Made by a program: the position numbers and the translations under genes
Shown here: piece by piece, positions 55,546 to 63,763 of the stretch
How the letters are laid out: every line of letters starts with the position of its first letter
Position numbering within the stretch: position 1 is the first letter of the stretch
Notes under the pieces: generated by a model
What the model saw: the letters and a program-made list of their open reading frames with translations, nothing else
What the model was told of the DNA's origin: nothing
The model's database searches: none
Assembly (NCBI RefSeq): GCF_001020565.1
Contig: NZ_LDAS01000001.1
Coordinates: 720,402-784,401, forward strand
DNA from: Maribacter thermophilus
GTDB taxonomy: Bacteria; Bacteroidota; Bacteroidia; Flavobacteriales; Flavobacteriaceae
Length of the DNA: 64,000 nt
Direction: 5' to 3'

Positions 55546-56805
55546 TTAACTAAACAATGATAATTGATCGCTATATTGGTTTCTGAATTTTCCGGTTGAG
55601 TTTTGTAGTATCATCCCTTTAATGCGTTCCGAATCTAGATCTCTTCGTTCCCAATATCTAGAGTTGCAGATAATAAAGTATTTGGCTCTATTTAGGGCTA
55701 CACCCATATTTTTAAGGTGTTCCCAGTTCAAATTCCTGTACTTACGCCCATTTATTATTTTATGTACAGACCTCATTCCAATACCGGGAATGCGGGCCAA
55801 CATACGTTTGTCGGCAGTATTGATATCTACAGGAAAGTGGTGTAGGTTTCTTAGGGCCCAACTCAGCTTTGGGTCCACATCAATATCAAGGTTCGGGTGG
55901 TGATCGTTAAGTATTTCATTTACCGAAAAGCCATAAAAACGAAGCAGCCAATCTGTTTGGTACAATCTATTTTCCCTTAGCATGGGAACCTGCGTGCCTA
56001 TTGAAGGTAAACGGGCATCTTCCATAACGGGAACATAACCCGAGTAATAGACGCGTTTCATGTTGAATTTTTTATAAAAATAAGTGGCGGAATACATAAC
56101 ATCTTTGTCCGATTCGCCCGTGGCCCCTACGATCATTTGGGTGCTCTGGCCGGCAGGTGCATATTTTGGTGTGCTCTTAATCAATTTTTTTTCATTCTTA
56201 TGGCGTATGATCTCATTTCTCACCTTAAGCATGGGCTTGGCAAAATCTTCGTGCTTTTTGTCAGGGGCTAAAAGTTTAAGACCGGAGATAGTGGGGATTT
56301 CTATATTTACCGATAAGCGGTCCGCATAAAGTCCGGCCTCGTACATTAGTTCATCGCTGGCACCGGGTATGGATTTTAAATGAATGTAGCCGTTAAAATT
56401 TTCTTCTTCCCTTAATTTTTTGGCTACCGCGATCAACCTCTCCATAGTGTAATCGGCATTTTTAAAGATTCCGGAGCTTAAAAACAATCCTTCTATATAA
56501 TTTCTTCTATAAAAGTTAATGGTAAGGTCCACCACTTCTTGAATCTTGAATGCAGCACGTTTTATATCGTTACTTTTTCTGGTTACGCAATAGGCGCAAT
56601 CAAAAATGCAATGGTTGGTCAAAAGAATCTTTAAGAGTGAAACACACCTGCCATCCTCGGTATAGGTATGGCATATACCATTGCCTGTGTTTCCAAGACC
56701 TTTGTCTTTGTTCTTACGGTTACTACCGCTGCTGGAACACGATACATCGTATTTGGCCGCATCAGCAAGAATGTTCAGTTTTTCCTTAATTCGCTCAAAA
56801 TTCAT
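55546..56805 (-). CDS. Radical SAM putative DNA repair/modification protein (TIGR03916-like) with C-terminal clamp-binding motif
   Basis: 419 residues. The radical SAM cluster motif CX3CX2C is at Cys66, Cys70 and Cys73 (CIFDCAYC). A TIM-barrel-like core follows, then a C-terminal helix-hairpin-helix DNA-binding segment (INTADKRMLARIPGIGMRS). The last residues are QLSLF-S (414-419), an exact match to the beta sliding-clamp binding consensus QL(S/D)LF. Divergent from an S24-type repressor across palindromic operators, so likely damage-regulated (inference). The substrate lesion is unknown. The N-terminus has two further Cys (23, 45). Confidence 0.88.
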   Translation of the reverse strand: MNFERIKEKLNILADAAKYDVSCSSSGSNRKNKDKGLGNTGNGICHTYTEDGRCVSLLKILLTNHCIFDCAYCVTRKSNDIKRAAFKIQEVVDLTINFYRRNYIEGLFLSSGIFKNADYTMERLIAVAKKLREEENFNGYIHLKSIPGASDELMYEAGLYADRLSVNIEIPTISGLKLLAPDKKHEDFAKPMLKVRNEIIRHKNEKKLIKSTPKYAPAGQSTQMIVGATGESDKDVMYSATYFYKKFNMKRVYYSGYVPVMEDARLPSIGTQVPMLRENRLYQTDWLLRFYGFSVNEILNDHHPNLDIDVDPKLSWALRNLHHFPVDINTADKRMLARIPGIGMRSVHKIINGRKYRNLNWEHLKNMGVALNRAKYFIICNSRYWERRDLDSERIKGMILQNSTGKFRNQYSDQLSLFS

Positions 56806-56811
56806 AAATAG

Positions 56812-56885
56812 TGGTAATTATTCCAAAAATATGGATATATTCCTAATTATGGAAATAATCCAAATATTATTTTGGATATAATCCA
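56812..56885. promoter_or_regulatory. Operator array in the divergent promoter
   Basis: Four palindromic sites of the form TGGA-N5-TCCA: TGGTAATTATTCCA (56812), TGGATATATTCCT (56832), TGGAAATAATCCA (56850) and TGGATATAATCCA (56873). Centres are about 19, 18 and 23 bp apart, close to two helical turns. The last two are joined by a second perfect dyad, ATCCAAA-N6-TTTGGAT (56858-56877). The array covers both divergent promoters and is the likely binding region of the adjacent S24-type repressor. Confidence 0.65.
56824..56831 (-). promoter_or_regulatory. Promoter -7 box of the radical SAM gene
   Basis: TATTTTTG on the minus strand, flanked by operator-like sites. Predicted leader is about 12 bases. 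Confidence 0.5.
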
Positions 56886-56900
56886 TATTTGCTATATTTG
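56872..56900 (+). promoter_or_regulatory. Consensus promoter of the S24 repressor gene
   Basis: TTG (56872-56874), 18 bases, TATATTTG (56893-56900). The downstream ATG is only 3 bases after the -7 box, so the transcript should be leaderless. The fourth operator site (56873-56885) overlaps the -33 element and spacer, as expected for autorepression. Confidence 0.72.
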
Positions 56901-56903
56901 AAT

Positions 56904-57668
56904 ATGGAAAATGAGCTTACTTTAAAAAGATTCACTGAAATAAGAAGGGAATTAGGGTATACCCAAGCTGAGTTTGCGGCGCTTATCGGGGTTTCGAATA
57001 CTACGGCAGATATAGAACGGGGACGAACCAAGTTGTCCGGTAAGGTGGTGGCTGAGCTACTTCGCCAGTTTAAGATAAACCCCTTATGGCTGTTCGGAGA
57101 AAGTGAAAACAAGTATTTGGAAACATCGCAGACCAGTGTAATTCCGAAAGTTGTCACCGTAGATAATTCTGAAAATGAGAATATGGTATTGGTGAATGCG
57201 AAAGCGGCGGCCGGTTACCCTCAAAATATATCCGATACCAGTTGGTACCAGCAACTACCTGCTTTTGATCTGCCCATACCCGAGTTTAGAAACGCCACTT
57301 ACAGAGGGTTTCAGGTAGAAGGGGATAGTATGTTGCCCAATTTACATCCTGGAGAGTGGGTTTTGGCCAGAGCCATTGAACATATTGATCATGTCAGCCC
57401 TAACAAGATGTATGTGGTGGTGTTGCAAGATTCCGTTATGGTAAAAAAGATTGAAAAAAGGCCAAATTCAAATAATATTACCTTGGTTTCCTTAAACGAA
57501 ACTTACCCACCGTACGATATTAAGCCTTTTTTGATTCAAGAAATTTGGGAAGTCAGTAGTAAGATAACCTTTAATGTCGATGCCAGTACCGATAGTGGCC
57601 TCTTGAGGCAATTACAAGAGTCGATGCAAGAACTTAAAAATCAGTTGCAGCACGTAAAAAAGGTATAA
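56904..57668 (+). CDS. XRE-S24 (LexA/cI-like) self-cleaving transcriptional repressor
   Basis: 254 residues from the ATG at 56904. N-terminal XRE helix-turn-helix (LGYTQAEFAALIGVSNTTA; residues 8-65). The C-terminal S24 peptidase-like domain has an Ala-Gly cleavage site at 103-104 (KAAAGYP), catalytic Ser142 (EGDSML) and Lys181 (VMVKKIEK). A C-terminal coiled coil follows (RQLQESMQELKNQLQ). Such proteins repress until RecA filaments or another signal trigger self-cleavage. No other phage genes are nearby, so it looks like a resident regulator. It is divergent from the radical SAM repair pair, its probable target. Confidence 0.88.
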   Translation: MENELTLKRFTEIRRELGYTQAEFAALIGVSNTTADIERGRTKLSGKVVAELLRQFKINPLWLFGESENKYLETSQTSVIPKVVTVDNSENENMVLVNAKAAAGYPQNISDTSWYQQLPAFDLPIPEFRNATYRGFQVEGDSMLPNLHPGEWVLARAIEHIDHVSPNKMYVVVLQDSVMVKKIEKRPNSNNITLVSLNETYPPYDIKPFLIQEIWEVSSKITFNVDASTDSGLLRQLQESMQELKNQLQHVKKV

Positions 57669-57689
57669 CCGTTTTGTGTTGGGCTATGG

Positions 57690-58118
57690 TCACGTAAGTC
57701 TTTTTATGTACAGACCACTGTTTTTTAGGTTAAAACCCAAGCTTTTATATAGATTGATGGCTGCCGTTCTATGGTGTCCGCTAAATAAAAGAACATCGTT
57801 GAGTTTTCTTTTTATGGCCTGCTCCAATAATTTTTCCATAAGCTGGCGTCCAATACCTTTTCCCCGGTGCTTGTCGGATACAACCACATCTTCTATCATT
57901 CCCTTGTGGCCAGATACCACTTTATAATTTGCCATCATGGCAATACCGATTAAAGAATCACCATTAAAACAGATGGCTATGTCTATATCATCGGGGCGTT
58001 CGAGTATCGTTTTTAATGAAAGTTGTTTTATCTCCGCATTTAGTTGAAGATACAGTTCGGATAATTGCTTTTGTAGATTATCGGTTACTTCTTGCTTTGA
58101 CAGTAGCCTAATTTCCAT
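57690..58118 (-). CDS. GNAT-family N-acetyltransferase
   Basis: 142 residues. Acetyl-CoA binding motif A is VVVSDKHRGKGIGRQLME, preceded by GMIEDV; the C-terminal strand is YKSLGFNLKNSG. The substrate is unknown. Convergent with the S24 repressor gene (21-base gap). Confidence 0.88.
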   Translation of the reverse strand: MEIRLLSKQEVTDNLQKQLSELYLQLNAEIKQLSLKTILERPDDIDIAICFNGDSLIGIAMMANYKVVSGHKGMIEDVVVSDKHRGKGIGRQLMEKLLEQAIKRKLNDVLLFSGHHRTAAINLYKSLGFNLKNSGLYIKRLT

Positions 58119-58178
58119 ACGTACATATTTATTAAATACCTCTTGGCTGTTAAAACAAAATTGAAATGCAATTCCTTT

Positions 58179-58886
58179 CTAGTGATTGTATCCCCTAACG
58201 TCTCCCATAGAAAATTCTAAAGGGCCCATAATGTGTGATTTAGGTAGAAAAGCACCGCTGTCGGTTACCAACCAATCGTCCCAAGATGCTTCTACGCCTC
58301 CAATGGGTATTATTTTCACCCATAGTTTAAAGCTTTTTGGAAAACCATTGGGTTGTAATATCCATAAGTAAGAATCGCCAGGCGTAGAGCCTCCACTTGT
58401 ATAGGTGACCAAAAGTCCCTCTAGGCCATTTTCTAGGGAAACTACCCGTCGTTCTACACCTTTATCAAAAACTTTGTAGGGGGCTACCAACCAAAAAGAA
58501 TCGTTGTTGAATTTATCTATGGCTTCGGCTACCAGTTCCTCATTCTCTGTAGTGCCCAGTCTTGTACCGTTTTTGTAGCCTATGCTAGAATCGGGTGCGA
58601 TTAGATCCAAGTCTACCCTATACTCATCCCATTGTACCTCGACCGTTCTATTTTCTCTGTCCCATTTATAAAGATGGGCACCATCCCTAAACGACCATTC
58701 TAAAAAACGAGTATTTTCAAATTTCTCATAATTGAGGGAATTCAGCATTTTTTCGGCCAAGGCATCTGCTTCCGGACCCGATCGCCCTTCTGGCATCGGT
58801 TCGTTATATAGGGCGTAGATAACACCAAAGGCGATGATGGTCAAGACCAAGATGACCCCTAAGATTCTGAATATTTTTTTTATCAT
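58179..58886 (-). CDS. Membrane-anchored protein of unknown function, LolA-like layout
   Basis: 235 residues: one N-terminal membrane helix (ILGVILVLTIIAFGVIYAL) without a lipobox, then an extracytoplasmic beta-rich domain with conserved-looking WSFRDGAHLYKWDR, LLVTYTSGGSTPGDSYLW and GGVEASWDDW. The strand pattern resembles the LolA/DUF6503-type protein at 17538-18287; lipid or hydrophobic ligand binding is possible. A -7-like box (TACTTTTG, minus strand 58925-58918) precedes it. Confidence 0.65.
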   Translation of the reverse strand: MIKKIFRILGVILVLTIIAFGVIYALYNEPMPEGRSGPEADALAEKMLNSLNYEKFENTRFLEWSFRDGAHLYKWDRENRTVEVQWDEYRVDLDLIAPDSSIGYKNGTRLGTTENEELVAEAIDKFNNDSFWLVAPYKVFDKGVERRVVSLENGLEGLLVTYTSGGSTPGDSYLWILQPNGFPKSFKLWVKIIPIGGVEASWDDWLVTDSGAFLPKSHIMGPLEFSMGDVRGYNH

Positions 58887-58925
58887 GTGTTAATTAATAT
58901 GAATAGGCATGATGGTACAAAAGTA

Positions 58926-60611
58926 TTAAAAACCTACCGCCATATCATCACCGCGTTTATCTGCACCACCTTCCAATCGGCCATCGGGCAAAATTCTAAT
59001 AGCGTCCACCTTCCCAATTATGGGCGTACGGTCTTCATTAATAATATAGCCTTTAGATTTCATTTCTTCTTTTAAGCTGTCCGGAAAACCATTTGGTTCA
59101 AAAATGACCATGTCGGGAAGCCACTGATGATGAAAACGAGGCGCATTGACCGCTTCTTGCATGCTCATATTAAACTCATAGGCGTTTAAAATGGTTTGGG
59201 CTACCGCGGTTATTATCGTAGAGCCTCCCGGGGTGCCTACCACCAACCATGGTTGGCCTTCCTTTTCTACAATTGTAGGTGTCATACTACTTAGCATGCG
59301 TTTTTCCGGGGCAATACTGTTTGCTTCGGCACCGATTAAACCAAACATGTTCGGAACCCCTGGTTTTGCGCTAAAGTCATCCATTTCATTGTTCAGGAAA
59401 AAACCTAACTCGTCCGAATATAATTTTGAACCGTAAGCACCGTTCAAAGTAGTGGTTACCGAAACAGCATTTCCTTCGGCATCTACGATAGAGTAGTGGG
59501 TGGTTTCCATGCTTTCTACTATTTCGATATTTCCACGTTCTACCTCTGAAGATTTGGTAGCCTTGTCAAAAGAAAAATTAACCATACGCTCTTGTAAATA
59601 CGAATCGCTGAGCAATACATCTAACGGAATGTCGACAAAATCGGGATCGCCCAAATAATAATTTCTGTCCGCATAGGCTCTACGTGCCGCCTCTGTAAAT
59701 AATTGAACCGTTTTGGCAGAATTATGTCCATAAGATGCCAGATCGTAGGGCTCTATCATTTTAAATATCTGATTCATAGTAACTCCTCCACTGCTTGGCG
59801 GGCTCATGGAAATAATTTTTAGGTCCTTATAATTAAAGATAATGGGCTGTCTCCATACCGCTTGGTATTTTTCAAGGTCTTCCTCGGTAATATACCCGCC
59901 TTTCTCTTGTATGAAAGCGGCTAACTTTTGGGCTGTTTCCCCTTTGTAAAATCCGTCTCTTCCATGTTCGGCAATTCTACGCATGGTATTTGCCAAGGCC
60001 GGATATTTAATGATATCCCCTTGCTTGTATTCTTTGGCAAATTTGGTGCTGTCGCCGTTTACCTCGATAAATTTTTCTCGTTGACTAGCCAATCTTTTTT
60101 CTTGGTTCGCGGTTACCACGACTCCTCTTTCTGCCAAGGCGATGACAGGTTCAAAAATTTCTTTTAAGGGCAGTGATCCAAATTTTTTGTGTACTTCTAT
60201 GATTCCGGCAACGGTTCCGGGTACACCTACGGCGGTCGCCCCTAAGGTGCTTTTATTCGGAATTACGTTTCCTAATGAATCCAGGTACATATCTTTGTGT
60301 CCGTTTAACGGGGCCTTTTCCCTATAGTCCAATCCGCCAACATCACCCTCCGCTTTTCTGTAGACCATAAATCCGCCGCCGCCTAAATTACCGGCAAAAG
60401 GGTAGGCGACCACTAGGGCCATTTCTGTCGCGACCATAGCATCAAAGGCGTTTCCTCCCTTTTTCATGATTTCGACCCCTATCTGCGATGCTTCTTCACG
60501 GGCAGATACTACCATGGCCTTTTCGGTAACCAGACCAGTAGGGGCCGGAGGTGATTTTTTACAATTGGAAAAAATTAAAAGTAGTAAAAAGAGGGGGGTA
60601 ATTTTTTTCAT
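58926..60611 (-). CDS. ggt: Gamma-glutamyltransferase
   Basis: 561 residues; the precursor self-cleaves at the Thr of METTHYSIVD to give large and small subunits. Other signatures are GGNAFDAMVATEMAL, GNLGGGGFMVY, DYREKAP, PPSSGGVTMNQI, and the small-subunit GTPGGSTI. The N-terminal signal ends near Cys17 (LIFSNC), a slightly atypical lipobox, so it is periplasmic, possibly lipid-anchored. It hydrolyses or transfers the gamma-glutamyl group of glutathione-like peptides. Confidence 0.95.
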   Translation of the reverse strand: MKKITPLFLLLLIFSNCKKSPPAPTGLVTEKAMVVSAREEASQIGVEIMKKGGNAFDAMVATEMALVVAYPFAGNLGGGGFMVYRKAEGDVGGLDYREKAPLNGHKDMYLDSLGNVIPNKSTLGATAVGVPGTVAGIIEVHKKFGSLPLKEIFEPVIALAERGVVVTANQEKRLASQREKFIEVNGDSTKFAKEYKQGDIIKYPALANTMRRIAEHGRDGFYKGETAQKLAAFIQEKGGYITEEDLEKYQAVWRQPIIFNYKDLKIISMSPPSSGGVTMNQIFKMIEPYDLASYGHNSAKTVQLFTEAARRAYADRNYYLGDPDFVDIPLDVLLSDSYLQERMVNFSFDKATKSSEVERGNIEIVESMETTHYSIVDAEGNAVSVTTTLNGAYGSKLYSDELGFFLNNEMDDFSAKPGVPNMFGLIGAEANSIAPEKRMLSSMTPTIVEKEGQPWLVVGTPGGSTIITAVAQTILNAYEFNMSMQEAVNAPRFHHQWLPDMVIFEPNGFPDSLKEEMKSKGYIINEDRTPIIGKVDAIRILPDGRLEGGADKRGDDMAVGF

Positions 60612-60645
60612 GAAAATTGTTAATTTATGGTTTGCTCACTATCCT

Positions 60646-61230
60646 TTATAAGGACTTGAATTTTTGCTTTGAAAAGATAATCAATTCTTCAAAAAACATA
60701 GTGAACTCTTTTTCAAAATCAGCATAATGCTCTTCTAGGTCCAAAATGGCAAAGTTCATTTTAGATTTATTGTTGGTTCTTCGGTTCATTCCATTTAAAA
60801 CCTTCGAAATACCTTCCATATTGGCATAATTAAGCAACCAATTGTCTGAAATCATATAGGGCATCATTCTTTTGGTTCCATCGGGCAAAATAGCATAGTT
60901 CTCCTCTAATTGGTCATAAAAATTGTCCACGAATACTTCTAGGGGGGTGTCGGAGTAATCGTTCCAATTTTTGGCCAAGTAATGATCGTAAAAGATATCG
61001 ACGATAACACGGCTGTAATGACTATAGTTCTTATGTAGTCTTTTGCTACTGATTTTCGGGATTTTATGTGAATCGGTGTACGTATCTATATGACGGTGCA
61101 ATGTTATTCCCTTCTGGATTCTTTTTGGCAGGTGGTCAAATTTATTGCCGCGAATACTGTCTGCAATAAAATTTCCAATGGTGATGTCCTTATCCCCGAA
61201 AGAAAGATATATGTGGGCAAGAAAGTTCAT
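60646..61230 (-). CDS. ACP phosphodiesterase-like protein (DUF479)
   Basis: 194 residues starting MNFLAHIYLSFGD, the hallmark of the AcpH/DUF479 family; GNFIADSIRG, HRHIDTYTDSH and VDIFYDHYLAKNW carry the metal-binding His/Asp residues of this HD-like fold. In E. coli AcpH removes the phosphopantetheine arm from ACP; whether this homologue does so is unproven. Located just downstream (minus strand) of the glmM divergent promoter. Confidence 0.85.
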   Translation of the reverse strand: MNFLAHIYLSFGDKDITIGNFIADSIRGNKFDHLPKRIQKGITLHRHIDTYTDSHKIPKISSKRLHKNYSHYSRVIVDIFYDHYLAKNWNDYSDTPLEVFVDNFYDQLEENYAILPDGTKRMMPYMISDNWLLNYANMEGISKVLNGMNRRTNNKSKMNFAILDLEEHYADFEKEFTMFFEELIIFSKQKFKSL

Positions 61231-61297
61231 TAATCCTGTATTGTTTATTTAAGGTCGAATTTACGAATTGATAAACACTCAAGTTCACTTAGAACTT

Positions 61298-61305
61298 TAT
61301 ATTTG
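61298..61305 (+). promoter_or_regulatory. Promoter -7 box upstream of glmM
   Basis: TATATTTG, with a leader of about 14 bases to the ATG at 61325. It lies inside a longer in-frame extension (from 61268), which argues against that start. Confidence 0.5.
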
Positions 61306-61324
61306 CAAAAACTTAATTAGATTT

Positions 61325-62713
61325 ATGACACTTATAAAATCAATTTCAGGAATAAGGGGTACCATCGGAGGTAAGCCTGGAGACAATCTGACCCCGATCG
61401 ATGCCGTAAAATTTGCCGCTTCTTACGGCATATGGTTAAAAGACTATTCAAAAAAGGATAAATTAAAAGTTGTTATAGGTCGCGATGCCCGTTTATCGGG
61501 AGAAATGATTCAAAACTTGGTCGTATCTACCTTGGTAGGTTTGGGAATAGATGTAATAGATTTGGACCTTTCCACCACACCAACGGTAGAGATTGCGGTT
61601 CCTTTAGAAAAGGCCGATGGGGGAATTATACTTACCGCCAGTCATAACCCTAAACAATGGAACGCTTTAAAATTGTTGAACGAAAAGGGAGAATTTTTGG
61701 ATGCCGCTCAAGGTGCCAAAATATTGGAGATAGCCGAAAAAGAGGATTTCGATTTCTCTGAAGTAGACAATCTTGGGGAAATAATCAAGAACGATAGTTA
61801 TATAGATATACATATAGATGAAGTATTGGATCTATCCTTGGTAGATGCGGATGTCATTAGAAAGGCTGGTTTTAAAGTAGTTGTGGATGGTGTTAATTCT
61901 ACAGGGGGTATCGCAATTCCTAAGTTATTGGAAGAACTTGGGGTAGAAGTGGTTAAGTTGTACTGTGACCCCACAGGCCATTTTCCCCATAATCCTGAAC
62001 CCTTAAAAGAGCATTTGGCAGATATCTGTGAGTTGGTAGTGAAGGAAAAGGCCGATTTTGGAATCGTAGTTGATCCCGATGTGGACAGGCTTGCCTTTAT
62101 TAGCAATGACGGGGAAATGTTTGGCGAAGAATATACCTTGGTTGCTTGTGCCGACTATGTTCTAAGCAAGACAAAAGGAAATACCGTTTCTAATTTATCT
62201 TCATCCAGGGCATTAAGGGATATCACCGAAAAACACGGGGGTACATATGAGGCCGCTGCAGTGGGTGAGGTAAATGTGGTAACTAAAATGAAGGCCAATA
62301 ATGCCGTGATTGGGGGAGAGGGTAATGGAGGAATCATTTATCCCGAAAGTCACTACGGGCGAGATTCATTGGTAGGTACCGCTTTGTTTTTGATGCTTAT
62401 GGCAGAAAAGGGAGGAACCGTAGCAGAGCTTAGGGCAAGTTACCCAAGTTACTACATGAGCAAAAACAAGATTCAATTGACCCCAGAACTGGATGTAGAC
62501 GGTATTTTGAAAGCTATGGCAGAGAAATATGAAAACGAGGAAATTTCTACCATAGACGGTGTAAAAATTGATTTCCCTGAAAATTGGGTACACCTTAGAA
62601 AATCGAATACGGAACCTATCATCAGAATATATACCGAAGCTAAGAGCCAGTCGGAAGCAGACGCCTTGGCAGAAAGGATTATTGATGAAATAAAGGAAGT
62701 GGCCGGTATTTAA
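61325..62713 (+). CDS. glmM: Phosphoglucosamine mutase
   Basis: 462 residues. Interconverts glucosamine-6-phosphate and glucosamine-1-phosphate for UDP-GlcNAc, peptidoglycan and LPS. Phosphohexomutase motifs: SGIRGTIGG at the N-terminus, phospho-serine loop TASHNPKQWNALK, metal loop DPDVDRLAF, sugar loop GEGNGGII and phosphate loop RKSNTEPIIRIY. Phosphomannomutase activity cannot be excluded from sequence alone. It ends at a hairpin terminator. Confidence 0.9.
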   Translation: MTLIKSISGIRGTIGGKPGDNLTPIDAVKFAASYGIWLKDYSKKDKLKVVIGRDARLSGEMIQNLVVSTLVGLGIDVIDLDLSTTPTVEIAVPLEKADGGIILTASHNPKQWNALKLLNEKGEFLDAAQGAKILEIAEKEDFDFSEVDNLGEIIKNDSYIDIHIDEVLDLSLVDADVIRKAGFKVVVDGVNSTGGIAIPKLLEELGVEVVKLYCDPTGHFPHNPEPLKEHLADICELVVKEKADFGIVVDPDVDRLAFISNDGEMFGEEYTLVACADYVLSKTKGNTVSNLSSSRALRDITEKHGGTYEAAAVGEVNVVTKMKANNAVIGGEGNGGIIYPESHYGRDSLVGTALFLMLMAEKGGTVAELRASYPSYYMSKNKIQLTPELDVDGILKAMAEKYENEEISTIDGVKIDFPENWVHLRKSNTEPIIRIYTEAKSQSEADALAERIIDEIKEVAGI

Positions 62714-62750
62714 GACAGAAAATAAACGTTGGATTTTTTCCGCATTTTAT

Positions 62751-62786
62751 ATTCCCCCGTATTTATAATATGGGGGAATGTTTTTT
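62751..62786 (+). terminator. Rho-independent terminator of glmM
   Basis: Stem ATTCCCCC / GGGGGAAT extended inward by GTAT/ATAT-type pairs, small A/T loop, then GTTTTTT. It lies about 40 bases after the glmM stop, between convergent genes. Confidence 0.78.
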
Positions 62787-62810
62787 ATAAGGTGTCTATT
62801 CTGGAAATAT

Positions 62811-63704
62811 TCAGGTTTTTGCGAAATGGGCAGGTTTCTTATTGCGGTGTTTCCATCTTCTATGTGTCCACAGGTAATATTCCGGCCTTTCTTTGATTTG
62901 TTGTTCCGTTAAGCGTAAAAACGTATCGGTTATTTCGTTCTCTTGGGTTTCTTTTCCGTCTTCAGTAATAGTGGTAAACTCCGCTTGGTAATACCCTCTT
63001 TTTACCTTTGATACTTTTAAGAAGACTACGGCAAGTCCCAATTTTCTGGCCATGGTTTCCGCACCGTTAAAAACCGGTACTTTTATTCCCATAAACTCGG
63101 CCCAATATTGTGCCTTATGGGCTTGTGGTGATTGGTCGCTGACCATTCCGTAAACGCTTGGAACCTCTTCTCGCAGGTTTCTTACTACCGTCTTTACCGT
63201 TTGCTGTTGGGTGATCAGGGTGGTGTTCCAACGGGCCCTTACCTTTTTTATAAAATTGTCAAAATAGTGGTTGCCGATTTTTTGGTAGACACCATATCCT
63301 TTGGCATTTATATAATTGTTGATACTTACGTTCCATTCCCAATTGGCATAGTGGGCGCATACAATTAAAATACTACGTTTTTTTTCCAGCTCCCTTAACA
63401 GCTCAATATTGGTAACATGGTATTTTTTTTTGACATCCTCCTTGCTCAGGTTCATGGTTTTTACCATTTCTAAAAACATATCGCACATATGTTTATAGAA
63501 TGCTTTTTCGATCCTGTGTATTTCTTTCTCGTCTTTCTGGGGGAAAACCAATTTTAAATTGTTGACGACCACTTTTCTCCTATACCGAACAATGTGGTAG
63601 ACAATAAAAAAAATAATGTCTGAAAATCCGTAGAACAATCGATGTGGTAAAATTGAAATAACCCATAAAAATGGATAGACCAATATAAAAACCAATAGCT
63701 GCAT
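62811..63704 (-). CDS. LpxL/HtrB-family lysophospholipid acyltransferase
   Basis: 297 residues from the ATG at 63704. An N-terminal membrane segment (LLVFILVYPFLWVISIL) is followed by the acyltransferase domain with the catalytic HX4E motif in CAHYANWEW, then DQSPQ and the substrate-side FNGAETMARKLGLAVV. Adds a secondary acyl chain to lipid A or a related lipid at the inner membrane. Divergent from a rhomboid gene; both promoters share a palindrome. Confidence 0.88.
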   Translation of the reverse strand: MQLLVFILVYPFLWVISILPHRLFYGFSDIIFFIVYHIVRYRRKVVVNNLKLVFPQKDEKEIHRIEKAFYKHMCDMFLEMVKTMNLSKEDVKKKYHVTNIELLRELEKKRSILIVCAHYANWEWNVSINNYINAKGYGVYQKIGNHYFDNFIKKVRARWNTTLITQQQTVKTVVRNLREEVPSVYGMVSDQSPQAHKAQYWAEFMGIKVPVFNGAETMARKLGLAVVFLKVSKVKRGYYQAEFTTITEDGKETQENEITDTFLRLTEQQIKERPEYYLWTHRRWKHRNKKPAHFAKT

Positions 63705-63722
63705 GCCTTCTGTTATAATGGG

Positions 63723-63740
63723 CAAATATAGCTATATTTG
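63723..63740. promoter_or_regulatory. Back-to-back divergent -7 boxes forming a perfect palindrome
   Basis: CAAATATAGCTATATTTG is an 18-bp perfect palindrome. On the minus strand TATATTTG (63730-63723) faces the acyltransferase gene; on the plus strand TATATTTG (63733-63740) faces the rhomboid gene. Predicted leaders are 13 and 18 bases. Neither has a clear -33 TTG. Confidence 0.6.
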
Positions 63741-63763
63741 AACCCAATAGTAAGGGTTTTTAT

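Noticed and set aside
56904..57668. S24 repressor as evidence of a prophage
   Set aside because: No integrase, structural, lysis or replication genes nearby and no attachment repeats noticed; flanking genes look chromosomal.
61268..61324. 19-codon N-terminal extension of glmM
   Set aside because: A -7 promoter box lies within it, so the transcript should begin after this start; the family N-terminus begins at the ATG at 61325.
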